In this document: in pieces, positions 15,411 through 21,414 of the stretch
How the letters are laid out: each line of letters opens with the position of its first letter
Position numbering within the stretch: the first letter of the stretch is position 1
Source of the DNA: a virus
Strand: one strand, 5' to 3'
DNA length: 21,414 bases
IMG/VR virus record: IMGVR_UViG_3300050821_006905
Location: 1-21,414 of that record
The notes under the pieces: model-generated
What the model saw: the letters and a program-made list of their open reading frames with translations, nothing else
Databases searched by the model: none
Told to the model about the DNA's origin: nothing
Made by a program: the position numbers and the translations under genes

Positions 15411-17610
15411 CACTTGCTCCTTGATCTTGCGGCTGTAGCGCAGCCGCTTGCGCCGCTAATTCCTTTTCGTGCCCGTGCTGCTCTTGCTGCATTCCAAGTT
15501 CATGCGCAGCACCGTGATTCTCTTTCCAGAACGCCATGAACGTTTCCATGCGCTGATTCATGTCCTGCGCTTTTGTCTGAACTTCCGCAATTAGCACCTT
15601 AACGTCCATATCAAGCTGGTGCATTTTCATCGCGTACTCGTTATCGATAACCTTTCCGGCTTTTTCGAGCTTCAACTTCTCAAGCTCTTGCTGCATCTCG
15701 ACGATAACTTTCTGCTGCATTTGCGCTTCTTGCTGCGCTTTTTGAAGCGCCGCGCCTTGCTGCTTCTGAGAGTCCGGCGGGTCGAGCGTATCCGCCATCT
15801 CATCGCCAAGAGGTCCGAGCGCCGCGAGACGGATATTCAACGCTAAGAGCTTCGCCGCCGCACCTGGAGGCGCTATCGCCGCAATCTGCTGAAGTTCACC
15901 CATCACGCCTTGGAGTAAGTCTTTTACTTCGTCGCGCTGTGAAGCGGAATCCTTGCCGGTCGATACCGTAACACCATGATCGCCGGTCACGGCATCGTAA
16001 TGCTGTTGTACCGCTTGCCCATCTTTTCCTTTCTCTATATACGTTTCGTCGTTAATCGTTAGCGTCTTGAACTCGCCATCGGCTTTCATAATCGCAATAT
16101 CGCGCTTCGTATCGTAAACGTATGGGAACCAAGCATCGATGATGCGGCCAGCGTGTTCGAGCGAGAAATTGAAGTTATCGATGAAGTGGAACGTTCCGCG
16201 ATCTTCGTTCGACTCGATTTCTTTCAGTGCAACGCCGGACTTTTCGTTTACGCGTTGCGCTGCTTCGGGGAGATTACTTCCACCGCATGCCGTACGAATC
16301 GCGCGCCGCGCGGCTTCGGCGAATACCTCATAAGATTGAAAGTTCGGCTGGAATTGCGGGCGGCTTGGTAACGGCAGTAATTTGTTCGGGTCCGTTGGGT
16401 CCGTAACAGGATCGACTTGAATAAACGGACGCGGAATCTTGTTCAAGTTCTCCCATGCGTCGCGGTCCGTTTCAAATTGCCCCGTATAACCTTGCACTGG
16501 CGACTTCGGAGCCATACCCGCTTCTTCTGCTTCTGAAGACCGGATGTAGCAATACGCCATGTAAGGATCACGCGCTAGCCGAATCAGCGATAGCAGTCGG
16601 CGCTTCGCACCGCTGCCTTCGTCAATCCACATCTCTTTACCGGCGACAAGTACGAGAGGAATCCAGCGAATCGGTATTTCATCGCTCTCTTCGAGAATCT
16701 CAAGCCCGTTCGTCCAATACTGTTTGATGCGCCGCGTTTCGATAGTGCGATCACGCCGAATGCGCTTCTTGTTCTTCTCGTCGGCGAGCCACTTATCTTC
16801 ACCGCCAGGAAGTTCGTCGCCGTAAAGTGCCGCGCGGTCTTCGACGTTCTTCAATCCATCAAGCAAGTACAATTTCTTCTTCTTAATGATTGCTTTGTAA
16901 TACGCTGCGACGCGAACAATCTTCTCTTGCTGCCAGCCGGGGGCTTCTTCGGCGTAGCTTCCTTGCCAATCCGTATAGCGAGCGTTCTTCCATCGCCGCT
17001 TAAACTCACTACGCTGGATACGCTCCTCGACGAAACATTCCGTCATATCGGAAGCGTCTTGCTCCTTGAAGGCTGGATTAGGAAGTACGCTGTTCGGATT
17101 TGGAATGCGATAAATATAGAGTTCTTGCTCGAAGAGTTTTTCTGGCGATGATGCTACTAACTCGCTGTATTGTTCCTCCGTCAGCCCATCAGCGACTAGC
17201 CGCGAATTGATGCCAAACCAGCCGAAGCTGCGCTCCGCAGCGCCTTGAAACGCTGTCGTAAATGCACTCTGTGCGCGCGAATTATACTGAATCTCACGCA
17301 TCTTATCTTCTCGCAACTGCGCTGTTACGTTCGTCGCTCCGGCGCCACGCGGATTAATCTTAATTGCGCGCTTATTCTGACGCGGGTCGTTTACGAGCTG
17401 ATTCACATACGGCGATAGTTCATCCCATGTCATTACCGGGCGGTCGTACTTATCCCGAAATTCGCGTTCTTTCGCTTCCCACGGATCGCCGCCAACAGCA
17501 AGCATATCCTTGTCGCCCTCTTCGCGGATAGGGCGCCAGGCTTCCTCAAAGGAAGTATAGTTCTCCCTGATTTCTTTAAGGATTGGCGAGTTGGAATTGG
17601 TTTCAGGCAT
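15382..17610 (-). CDS. Portal protein, P22 gp1-like
   Basis: A 742-aa portal (P22 gp1 is 725 aa), the twelve-fold ring through which DNA is packaged. N-terminal helices include YTSFEEAWRPIREEGDKDML and WDELSPYVNQLVNDPRQNKR, then AIKINPRG, a standard P22-portal segment. FQGAAERSFGWFGINSRLV follows. Around residues 450-480, SGVALKEIESNEDRGTFHF followed by IDNFNFSLEHAGRIIDAW matches the conserved 'SG-A ... TFH-FDN' signature. Residues about 613-690 are a long Gln/Glu/Lys coiled coil (QKVIVEMQQELEKLKLEKAG), corresponding to the C-terminal barrel that enters the capsid. The 70-aa gene ends two bases before its ATG; no clear Shine-Dalgarno, so coupling is likely. Confidence 0.88.
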   Translation of the reverse strand: MPETNSNSPILKEIRENYTSFEEAWRPIREEGDKDMLAVGGDPWEAKEREFRDKYDRPVMTWDELSPYVNQLVNDPRQNKRAIKINPRGAGATNVTAQLREDKMREIQYNSRAQSAFTTAFQGAAERSFGWFGINSRLVADGLTEEQYSELVASSPEKLFEQELYIYRIPNPNSVLPNPAFKEQDASDMTECFVEERIQRSEFKRRWKNARYTDWQGSYAEEAPGWQQEKIVRVAAYYKAIIKKKKLYLLDGLKNVEDRAALYGDELPGGEDKWLADEKNKKRIRRDRTIETRRIKQYWTNGLEILEESDEIPIRWIPLVLVAGKEMWIDEGSGAKRRLLSLIRLARDPYMAYCYIRSSEAEEAGMAPKSPVQGYTGQFETDRDAWENLNKIPRPFIQVDPVTDPTDPNKLLPLPSRPQFQPNFQSYEVFAEAARRAIRTACGGSNLPEAAQRVNEKSGVALKEIESNEDRGTFHFIDNFNFSLEHAGRIIDAWFPYVYDTKRDIAIMKADGEFKTLTINDETYIEKGKDGQAVQQHYDAVTGDHGVTVSTGKDSASQRDEVKDLLQGVMGELQQIAAIAPPGAAAKLLALNIRLAALGPLGDEMADTLDPPDSQKQQGAALQKAQQEAQMQQKVIVEMQQELEKLKLEKAGKVIDNEYAMKMHQLDMDVKVLIAEVQTKAQDMNQRMETFMAFWKENHGAAHELGMQQEQHGHEKELAAQAAALQPQDQGASDGNANTGGE

Positions 17611-17612
17611 GA

Positions 17613-17825
17613 CTAATAATGATAACTATGCGTCTCGCTTTCAAAATGCTGATTCCCACGCCTCACGCTACGCTGGCCACTTCGTTTCATTGCTTTACTG
17701 CCTTTCTTCTTGTGACCCATTGCAGGATTTGCATGCAATTCAACCTTCATCTTGTTTTTCTGCTGCTCACTAAGCGGTGAACCGCTTGACAAAAGTTTTT
17801 TAACTTGCTTGCGCGTCCAAGGCAA
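17613..17825 (-). CDS. Small basic protein with TTG start (70 aa)
   Basis: A small protein immediately before the portal gene. The frame is open upstream, but AAGGAG at 17837-17832 lies 6 bases before TTG 17825, giving a peptide that starts at the PWTRKQVKKLLSSGSPLSEQ segment. It continues KNKMKVELHANPAMGHKKKG and ends basic and His-rich. The 'PLS-QQK-KMK-ELH' pattern resembles small phage proteins found near terminase genes, function unknown. Its ribosome binding site and first 26 bases lie inside the 3' end of the homing endonuclease gene. The TTG start is inferred from the ribosome binding site. Confidence 0.6.
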   Translation of the reverse strand: MPWTRKQVKKLLSSGSPLSEQQKNKMKVELHANPAMGHKKKGSKAMKRSGQRSVRRGNQHFESETHSYHY

Positions 17826-18237
17826 GACGAACTCCTTTTCTATTTGCTTGCCGAATAAGCGATTGAAGTGTGCGATACCACGGCTTGCGCTCATAAGGTT
17901 TGTAAAGTTCTTGCACGACAGACCAAACAACAAAATAACCAGCAAGCTTCGTCTTCAACTTCAAATAAAACCATACTTTTTCTGCAAGCTCTAACGCACG
18001 AGCATGACTTAATCGCCACATATAGCGAGGTTTCCATGTGGGATTGGAAGATACGCGACTCTTATAAACATCTCCTCCAAACGTCCTCTTCAACCATCGA
18101 ACAAGCTTTATGTTCGTATTCAGAACTAAAATTCTAGGGACGTAAGAAGTCCTGCATCGCGCAATAGAAAAACATCCCTCGCCATCAAGAATACCTGCGA
18201 GATAAACAATGTCTTCTTTTCTATGCTTAATTGGCAT
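17800..18237 (-). CDS. LAGLIDADG homing endonuclease (single motif)
   Basis: A 145-aa protein with the LAGLIDADG signature near the N-terminus: YLAGILDGEGCFSI (residues 12-25), with the acidic GEG end that supplies the metal-binding residue. Single-motif enzymes work as homodimers that cut long DNA sites and promote their own copying. The remainder is basic (LVLNTNIKLVRWLKRTFGG, YMWRLSHARALELAEKVWFY), as expected of the DNA-binding fold. It lies free-standing between virion genes, not in a visible intron. Its ATG overlaps the upstream gene by 11 bases and its 3' end overlaps the next gene by 26. By hand count it is about 42% GC against 55-60% in sampled neighbouring lines, which suggests separate origin. 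Confidence 0.85.
   Translation of the reverse strand: MPIKHRKEDIVYLAGILDGEGCFSIARCRTSYVPRILVLNTNIKLVRWLKRTFGGDVYKSRVSSNPTWKPRYMWRLSHARALELAEKVWFYLKLKTKLAGYFVVWSVVQELYKPYERKPWYRTLQSLIRQANRKGVRLALDAQAS
17832..17837 (-). promoter_or_regulatory. Ribosome binding site inside the endonuclease gene
   Basis: AAGGAG on the minus strand, 6 bases before TTG 17825. It decides the start of the 70-aa gene and is itself coding for the endonuclease C-terminus. Confidence 0.65.
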
Positions 18238-18616
18238 TCACGCCACCCGGTAATTCGATTCCGCTCTTCGTCGTGCAATTCGCCGCTTGCATCGCTCTCT
18301 TCTCCAGCCCGCGCGCATAGACTTGAAACTGAAAGTCAGTAACCATCTTCCTTAAGTGATCGTGCTTATCGACACACTTAATACAAATCATCGCGTGCTG
18401 CCGAATCTTGAGATGCTTGTAGCCGATTTTCTTTCCTTTCAAGTCTGGGCCGCTACACTCAACGCAATGTAGCGGCAACTCTTCGCGCGGAATCTTGCGC
18501 TTGCAGTCGAAACAACGCCAGAGCGGAGCTTGCCCACGAAGATGCTTGAGTTCTTCGTTCCAGTGATGCTGCATCTGAAGAAGAAAGTCGCTCGGCTCTA
18601 GTGGGTGTTGAGACAT
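18227..18616 (-). CDS. Zinc-ribbon-like small protein (129 aa)
   Basis: Unknown function. A CxxC-x12-CxxC arrangement at about residues 35-54 (CFDCKRKIPREELPLHCVEC) and a third pair (CIKC, with HDH nearby) at about 78-81 suggest zinc binding. The rest is helical and polar. The ATG follows the previous gene's TAA directly (TAAATG), so translation is coupled. It could be a small nucleic-acid-binding accessory protein of the packaging region. The cysteine pattern is seen; zinc binding and role are inferred. Confidence 0.7.
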   Translation of the reverse strand: MSQHPLEPSDFLLQMQHHWNEELKHLRGQAPLWRCFDCKRKIPREELPLHCVECSGPDLKGKKIGYKHLKIRQHAMICIKCVDKHDHLRKMVTDFQFQVYARGLEKRAMQAANCTTKSGIELPGGVNAN

Positions 18617-18793
18617 TTAACGCTTCGCTACCGCGTCTAGCGGTTCCTTCTCCGCTTCGAGCTTCGCCACTTTTGCTTCGAGCGCCGCGACGCGCTGCTC
18701 GATTGTCTGCGGCGCTGGCGGCTCGACTCGATGCTGTACTCCATGTGCGTGCTGCGCAGCGTGCTCGGAACTGCCCTTGAATTCTGCGTCCAT
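18617..18793 (-). CDS. Short coiled-coil protein (58 aa)
   Basis: AAAAGGAG with a 7-base spacer points to ATG 18793; an ORF extended upstream of this overlaps the preceding gene. The first part is His-rich (SEHAAQHAHGVQHRVE), then a heptad-type coiled coil follows (TIEQRVAALEAKVAKLEAEK, residues about 30-50). It may multimerise. Function unknown. It ends one base before the next ATG. Confidence 0.65.
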   Translation of the reverse strand: MDAEFKGSSEHAAQHAHGVQHRVEPPAPQTIEQRVAALEAKVAKLEAEKEPLDAVAKR

Positions 18794-18794
18794 C

Positions 18795-18998
18795 TCATTT
18801 CTCCTTTTGCAAGTACCACAACCGAACTTCTTCCAAAAAAGGACTCTTGAAACTTTGCGAGCGTTCCGTCCCGCCGTGCTCTTCTGGGACGACCAGCCTC
18901 GGCTTAGGTAAGCACTCACTAGCTACCTGAGTGGCGGCATGATTGCCGCGTCCGCCGTCAGCGCTCGCTCTGCCGGTTCTTCCAGCGGGCAGAATCAT
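18795..18998 (-). CDS. Small hypothetical protein (67 aa)
   Basis: Its ATG overlaps the stop of the 94-aa gene (ATGA) and its stop lies one base before the next ATG, which supports a real coupled gene. The peptide has an Arg/Gly-rich start (MILPAGRTGRASADGGRGNH), a middle with KPRLVVPEEHGG, and a charged end (LEEVRLWYLQKEK). It is not recognised. The alternative is a non-coding link between the 94-aa and 58-aa genes; composition alone does not settle it. Confidence 0.45.
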   Translation of the reverse strand: MILPAGRTGRASADGGRGNHAATQVASECLPKPRLVVPEEHGGTERSQSFKSPFLEEVRLWYLQKEK

Positions 18999-19279
18999 TC
19001 TTTACCAGCTTCTCCGTCGCTTGGCGACGCTATCGTCCCTTCCGCGCGGCCCGGCATCTTAATCCCAAGATGTTTCTCGATATGCGCTGCGAGCTTATGG
19101 CCTTCATTAGCGCCAAAGACGTGTACTTCCGGCTTATGCTCGTAGTGCGTAAACGAATGCTCGGCCATCGCGCCGCCATTCTGCGCGGCAGTAAGCTCAA
19201 TATGATGCAAGATTTTCGGCATCTTCTTTTCTGCTGGAGCTGCTGTCGCTGCTTCTTGAACTCGTGCGCCGTGTGCCAT
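18995..19279 (-). CDS. His-rich small phage protein (94 aa)
   Basis: GGAGGA lies just upstream, and the previous stop TAA abuts the ATG. After an Ala-rich start, the core is KILHHIELTAAQNGGAMAEH followed by HYEHKPEVHVFGANEGHKLA and AHIEKHLGIKMPG (about residues 22-77). This His-rich pattern resembles small uncharacterised proteins in other podophage packaging regions. It could be a beta-hairpin plus helix fold; function unknown. Confidence 0.7.
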   Translation of the reverse strand: MAHGARVQEAATAAPAEKKMPKILHHIELTAAQNGGAMAEHSFTHYEHKPEVHVFGANEGHKLAAHIEKHLGIKMPGRAEGTIASPSDGEAGKE

Positions 19280-19393
19280 TTACTTTCCTCCTGCTACCAC
19301 CCGATTCGCCTTCGCCCTAATACGCGCCGCGCTTGCCGCTGACAATTTAACCGGCTGCTTCGAACGAACTACGCTGCGCTTAGAACGTTTCAT
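19280..19393 (-). CDS. Basic microprotein (37 aa) between terminase and accessory genes
   Basis: Starts at ATG 19393, which overlaps the large-terminase stop (ATGA), and ends at TAA directly before the next ATG. AAGGTGGGG precedes it. The peptide is very basic (MKRSKRSVVRSKQPVKL, later AARIRAKANRVVAGGK), about one third Lys/Arg. The perfectly fitted junctions on both sides support it. It could bind nucleic acid; nothing more can be said. Confidence 0.6.
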   Translation of the reverse strand: MKRSKRSVVRSKQPVKLSAASAARIRAKANRVVAGGK

Positions 19394-20754
19394 CCCCACC
19401 TTATTCCCGCCGCTACTCTCGACGGCTGCGGCTTAGGCCGCTCTTGCTTCTGTTCGCGTATCGTTACCGCAAGTGTGCGAAACGCATCCGCATCATGCGA
19501 AGCCCAATCGTGTAACGGTTTGCGCGAATACGTTCGCAAATCTTTGTCGAACTCATACTGATAACAGCGCAAGCCGCGAATACCAACAATCTGCTTCGTA
19601 ACAGGTAGCGTGAAGTTACAGCGCTCACTGTCGAAGTAACACTTCGGGAAGATCGCCCGTACCGCCGCAATGCCATCTTCTACACTTAATTGCCGCGCGC
19701 AACGCACACGGTCTTTACCAAATACACTCCATAGCTGCTCTTGAATACTCTTTCCGCTGCCTAACTCTCGCGCAGCGCCGTCCCAAGGCAACGTATGCAT
19801 TCCGTAATGATATTGTCGTTCTTGGAGTTGCTTGACATAAAATGCAAGCGACTCCAGTTCCCCGGCAATGTAATCAACAATTCTGTATTCCATCGGAAAC
19901 GATTGCGCAAGCCAGATGCGAGTATGCGCCGGGCCGATATCCCAAAACGTATCAACTGGCTTTGTTGGGTCATACGGTACACGCCCCGTTAGCCGCCCTC
20001 CAGTTTCGGCGGCTTGAAGTTCTTTCTTATAGATAGCGCCTTCTACTGTGCTTCGCGTCGTGCCTTCGTAGATGTGCTGGCATTCGTCCGGGTCGCGGCG
20101 CAATAAGTCTTCGCGCTCTTTGCGCAACACGTCGGGGAAGAATGGGTTATCGTGCCAGTTGATAAACGAGACCTGAGAATCTTGCGGGCGATTCTGCTCG
20201 ATAGCAAAGAGCTTATAAACTTCGTCGTCTTCAAACTCGGGATTGAAATCAAACCAAAGCTCGCTATCGTACTTGCGGCCCTCGACGAAAATATCACGGC
20301 GTATCGTTGGGAACACTACGTTCAGCGAACGCTTACTCATCGCTTCAGACTGCGAGCCCCACGCGATGTTGACGCCTTCGTAGGACTTTAAGTTGTCGAC
20401 GCTCTGCCGCACACCGGCAAAGAAGAACTCTGTACCGTTATTGCCGATGATGTTCTTTTGCTGGACGCGGTAAAAGTCGCTTAAGTGCATTAATCGGATT
20501 TGGTCAGTGAGAAGTTGATGCACAGATTCTTCAATGCTCCTCATCGTCTCGCGATAACAAAGCACACGAATGCCTTCATTACCGTACTGCTTCGACCAAC
20601 CAGGCCAAAGAAGATCGGGTTGCTTACCAATAAGAAGAAGCGCGCGCGCAATAGACCAAGACTTTGCAGAGCCACGGCCACCGTATGCGACTTTGTAACG
20701 TGAGGGTTGAAAAAGGAATTTCAGCTTCGGAGGGAACCAGACATCAACGTTCAT
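19390..20754 (-). CDS. terL: Terminase large subunit (packaging ATPase/nuclease)
   Basis: A 454-aa motor of the Sf6 gp2 / Terminase_3 type. It pumps DNA into the capsid and cuts it. ATG 20754 overlaps the small-subunit gene by 11 bases; 134 further in-frame codons upstream are only small-subunit DNA read in another frame. Walker A is GGRGSAKS (residues 25-32). The Walker B region, where relatives such as Sf6 gp2 read ICWVEEAEA, here reads IAWGSQSEA (130-138): the acidic pair is Ser134-Gln135. The FDFNP motif (168-172) is present. Nuclease acids are in place: FWDIG (D272), PWDGAAREL (D325) and SHDADAFR (D421/D423). Packaging role is safe; full ATPase activity is uncertain because of the Walker B change. 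Confidence 0.9.
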   Translation of the reverse strand: MNVDVWFPPKLKFLFQPSRYKVAYGGRGSAKSWSIARALLLIGKQPDLLWPGWSKQYGNEGIRVLCYRETMRSIEESVHQLLTDQIRLMHLSDFYRVQQKNIIGNNGTEFFFAGVRQSVDNLKSYEGVNIAWGSQSEAMSKRSLNVVFPTIRRDIFVEGRKYDSELWFDFNPEFEDDEVYKLFAIEQNRPQDSQVSFINWHDNPFFPDVLRKEREDLLRRDPDECQHIYEGTTRSTVEGAIYKKELQAAETGGRLTGRVPYDPTKPVDTFWDIGPAHTRIWLAQSFPMEYRIVDYIAGELESLAFYVKQLQERQYHYGMHTLPWDGAARELGSGKSIQEQLWSVFGKDRVRCARQLSVEDGIAAVRAIFPKCYFDSERCNFTLPVTKQIVGIRGLRCYQYEFDKDLRTYSRKPLHDWASHDADAFRTLAVTIREQKQERPKPQPSRVAAGIRWG

Positions 20755-21283
20755 TTGGCGGGGCGCTTCCGTCGCCGAAACGAATTGTATGGGCGATGGG
20801 ACCGCCGCCTTCGCCAACATGCTCGACGCGATCACGGAAAAGAGAAAGATGCTTACCGAGAAGCTCAAGCGCTTCGCGTTTACTCGCCAATCTGAACTTC
20901 GTACGCTTAATATCGCGTTTCTCTTTCCCGCGCCCCTCGCTGTATTCCTCGACAGTGACCTCTTGGATTGCAGCGGCTTTATCCCGATCAAGATTAGAGA
21001 AATCAACGTATGCATCACCATCCTGTACGCGGATAAAATCTTCCATGTTACTAAAAGCGAGAAGAGCGGTCTCACGGAGTACGCGATCTTTCGTGATTGC
21101 CAGTTCCTTACAAAGCGACTCAAGTAACTTGGCGACTTCTTGTTGAACGTTAACATTCGCTAACAGCCTCGATGCACCAGCTCGCGCCCCTTGCTCGCTA
21201 TAACCGGCGGCGATATAAGCTCGCGTTGCATTAAAATCTTGAACATATTCACGAACGAAAATCTTCTGTCGAGGATCGCGCAT
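20744..21283 (-). CDS. terS: Terminase small subunit
   Basis: A 179-aa protein that would recognise the packaging start site on the DNA and hand it to the large subunit. Residues 5-48 carry the Terminase_2 / XtmA-type signature: QKIFVREYVQDFNATRAYIA, then AGYSEQGARAGASRLLANVN, which forms the N-terminal DNA-binding helices. The middle has TALLAFSNMEDFIRVQDGDA and a helical oligomerisation part (RLASKREALELLGKHL). It lies directly upstream of terL with an 11-base overlap. No good Shine-Dalgarno is visible before ATG 21283. The hairpin tandem array ends 25 bases upstream and is a candidate binding site or leader element. Confidence 0.88.
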   Translation of the reverse strand: MRDPRQKIFVREYVQDFNATRAYIAAGYSEQGARAGASRLLANVNVQQEVAKLLESLCKELAITKDRVLRETALLAFSNMEDFIRVQDGDAYVDFSNLDRDKAAAIQEVTVEEYSEGRGKEKRDIKRTKFRLASKREALELLGKHLSLFRDRVEHVGEGGGPIAHTIRFGDGSAPPNER

Positions 21284-21308
21284 GTCATAGAGGCTCTAAG
21301 AATGATGC

Positions 21309-21414
21309 GGGTGACGAGTCTCTCTTCTCGCCACCCGCTTGGGGTGACGAGTCTCTCTTCTCGCCACCCGCTTGGGGTGACGAGTCTCTCTTCTCGCCAC
21401 CCGCTTGGGGTGAC
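21309..21414. repeat. 33-bp tandem repeat with internal hairpin, at window edge
   Basis: Three complete identical units (starting 21309, 21342 and 21375) and seven bases of a fourth that runs off the end. Each unit is GGGTGACGAG, loop TCTCTCTT, CTCGCCACCC, spacer GCTTG. The arms pair over 10 positions; read from the minus strand the single mismatch becomes a G-U pair, so the RNA hairpin is complete in the terminase direction. Because the arms alternate, each 3' arm can also pair with the next 5' arm across the 5-base spacer. There is no U-run, so it is not a standard terminator. Possible roles are a TerS binding site (pac/cos), a leader RNA switch, or a phage end repeat. The total copy number cannot be seen here. 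Bases 21284-21308 between the array and terS hold nothing recognisable. Confidence 0.85.

Noticed and set aside
19015-19029. Perfect 6-bp hairpin CGTCGC-TTG-GCGACG
   Set aside because: It is inside the 94-aa coding region, short, without a U-run; likely chance in GC-rich codons.
20755-21156. 134-residue N-terminal extension of the large terminase
   Set aside because: It is the small-terminase coding DNA read in another frame; the homologous protein begins at ATG 20754, about 20 residues before Walker A.
21309-21414. CRISPR array
   Set aside because: The units are identical and directly abutting with only a constant 5-base spacer; there are no unique spacers.
1-21414. tRNA genes, integrase, attachment sites or transposons
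   Set aside because: Looked for but none visible; genes are packed and all in the structural module.

Overview
The window is one continuous late (packaging and virion) module of a tailed phage or prophage. All 24 supported genes lie on the minus strand and read from right to left. Spacing is very tight, with ATGA or TAATG overlaps at many junctions, and no host gene is visible. Gene order and protein features match the short-tailed P22/Sf6 plan: small terminase, large terminase, portal, scaffold, P22-type coat, gp4-like adaptor, gp10-like stabiliser, three ejection proteins, then tail fibre and tailspike. The ejection proteins and P22-like tail point to a Gram-negative (diderm) host. The signal peptides on several proteins (A-x-A followed by Q) would fit Acidobacteriota or similar soil bacteria, but that host guess is weak.

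Layout from right to left. 21414-21309: a 33-bp tandem repeat, each unit forming a hairpin, running off the window edge. 21283-19390: terminase small and large subunits. 19393-17613: accessory cluster of small genes (37, 94, 67, 58, 129 and 70 aa), interrupted by an AT-richer LAGLIDADG homing endonuclease. 17610-13063: portal, scaffold and coat. 13049-10913: a signal-peptide-bearing beta protein, a protein with a duplicated domain (probable decoration or head fibre), and a small unknown protein. 10898-7754: gp4-like adaptor, gp10-like stabiliser, an 83-aa protein and a cupin-like protein standing where P22 carries its tail needle. 7772-3952: three cysteine-free ejection (DNA-transfer) proteins. 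3928-1: tail fibre, a 24-aa membrane microprotein, a beta-helix tailspike and a truncated third appendage gene. No lysis, replication, integration or regulatory genes are in the window.

The most unusual feature is that four appendage or surface-type proteins (178+, 701, 390 and 287 aa) each start with a good Sec-type signal peptide predicted to cleave at A|Q. Each has an even number of cysteines after cleavage (2 so far, 18, 6 and 4). The three ejection proteins have none. Phage virion parts normally assemble in the cytoplasm, so this suggests either export and oxidative folding of virion appendages or signal-like sequences reused as virion anchors. Other oddities are a large terminase with the Walker B acidic pair replaced by Ser-Gln, the hairpin tandem array upstream of the terminase genes, and a homing endonuclease whose 3' end carries the ribosome binding site and TTG start of the next gene.
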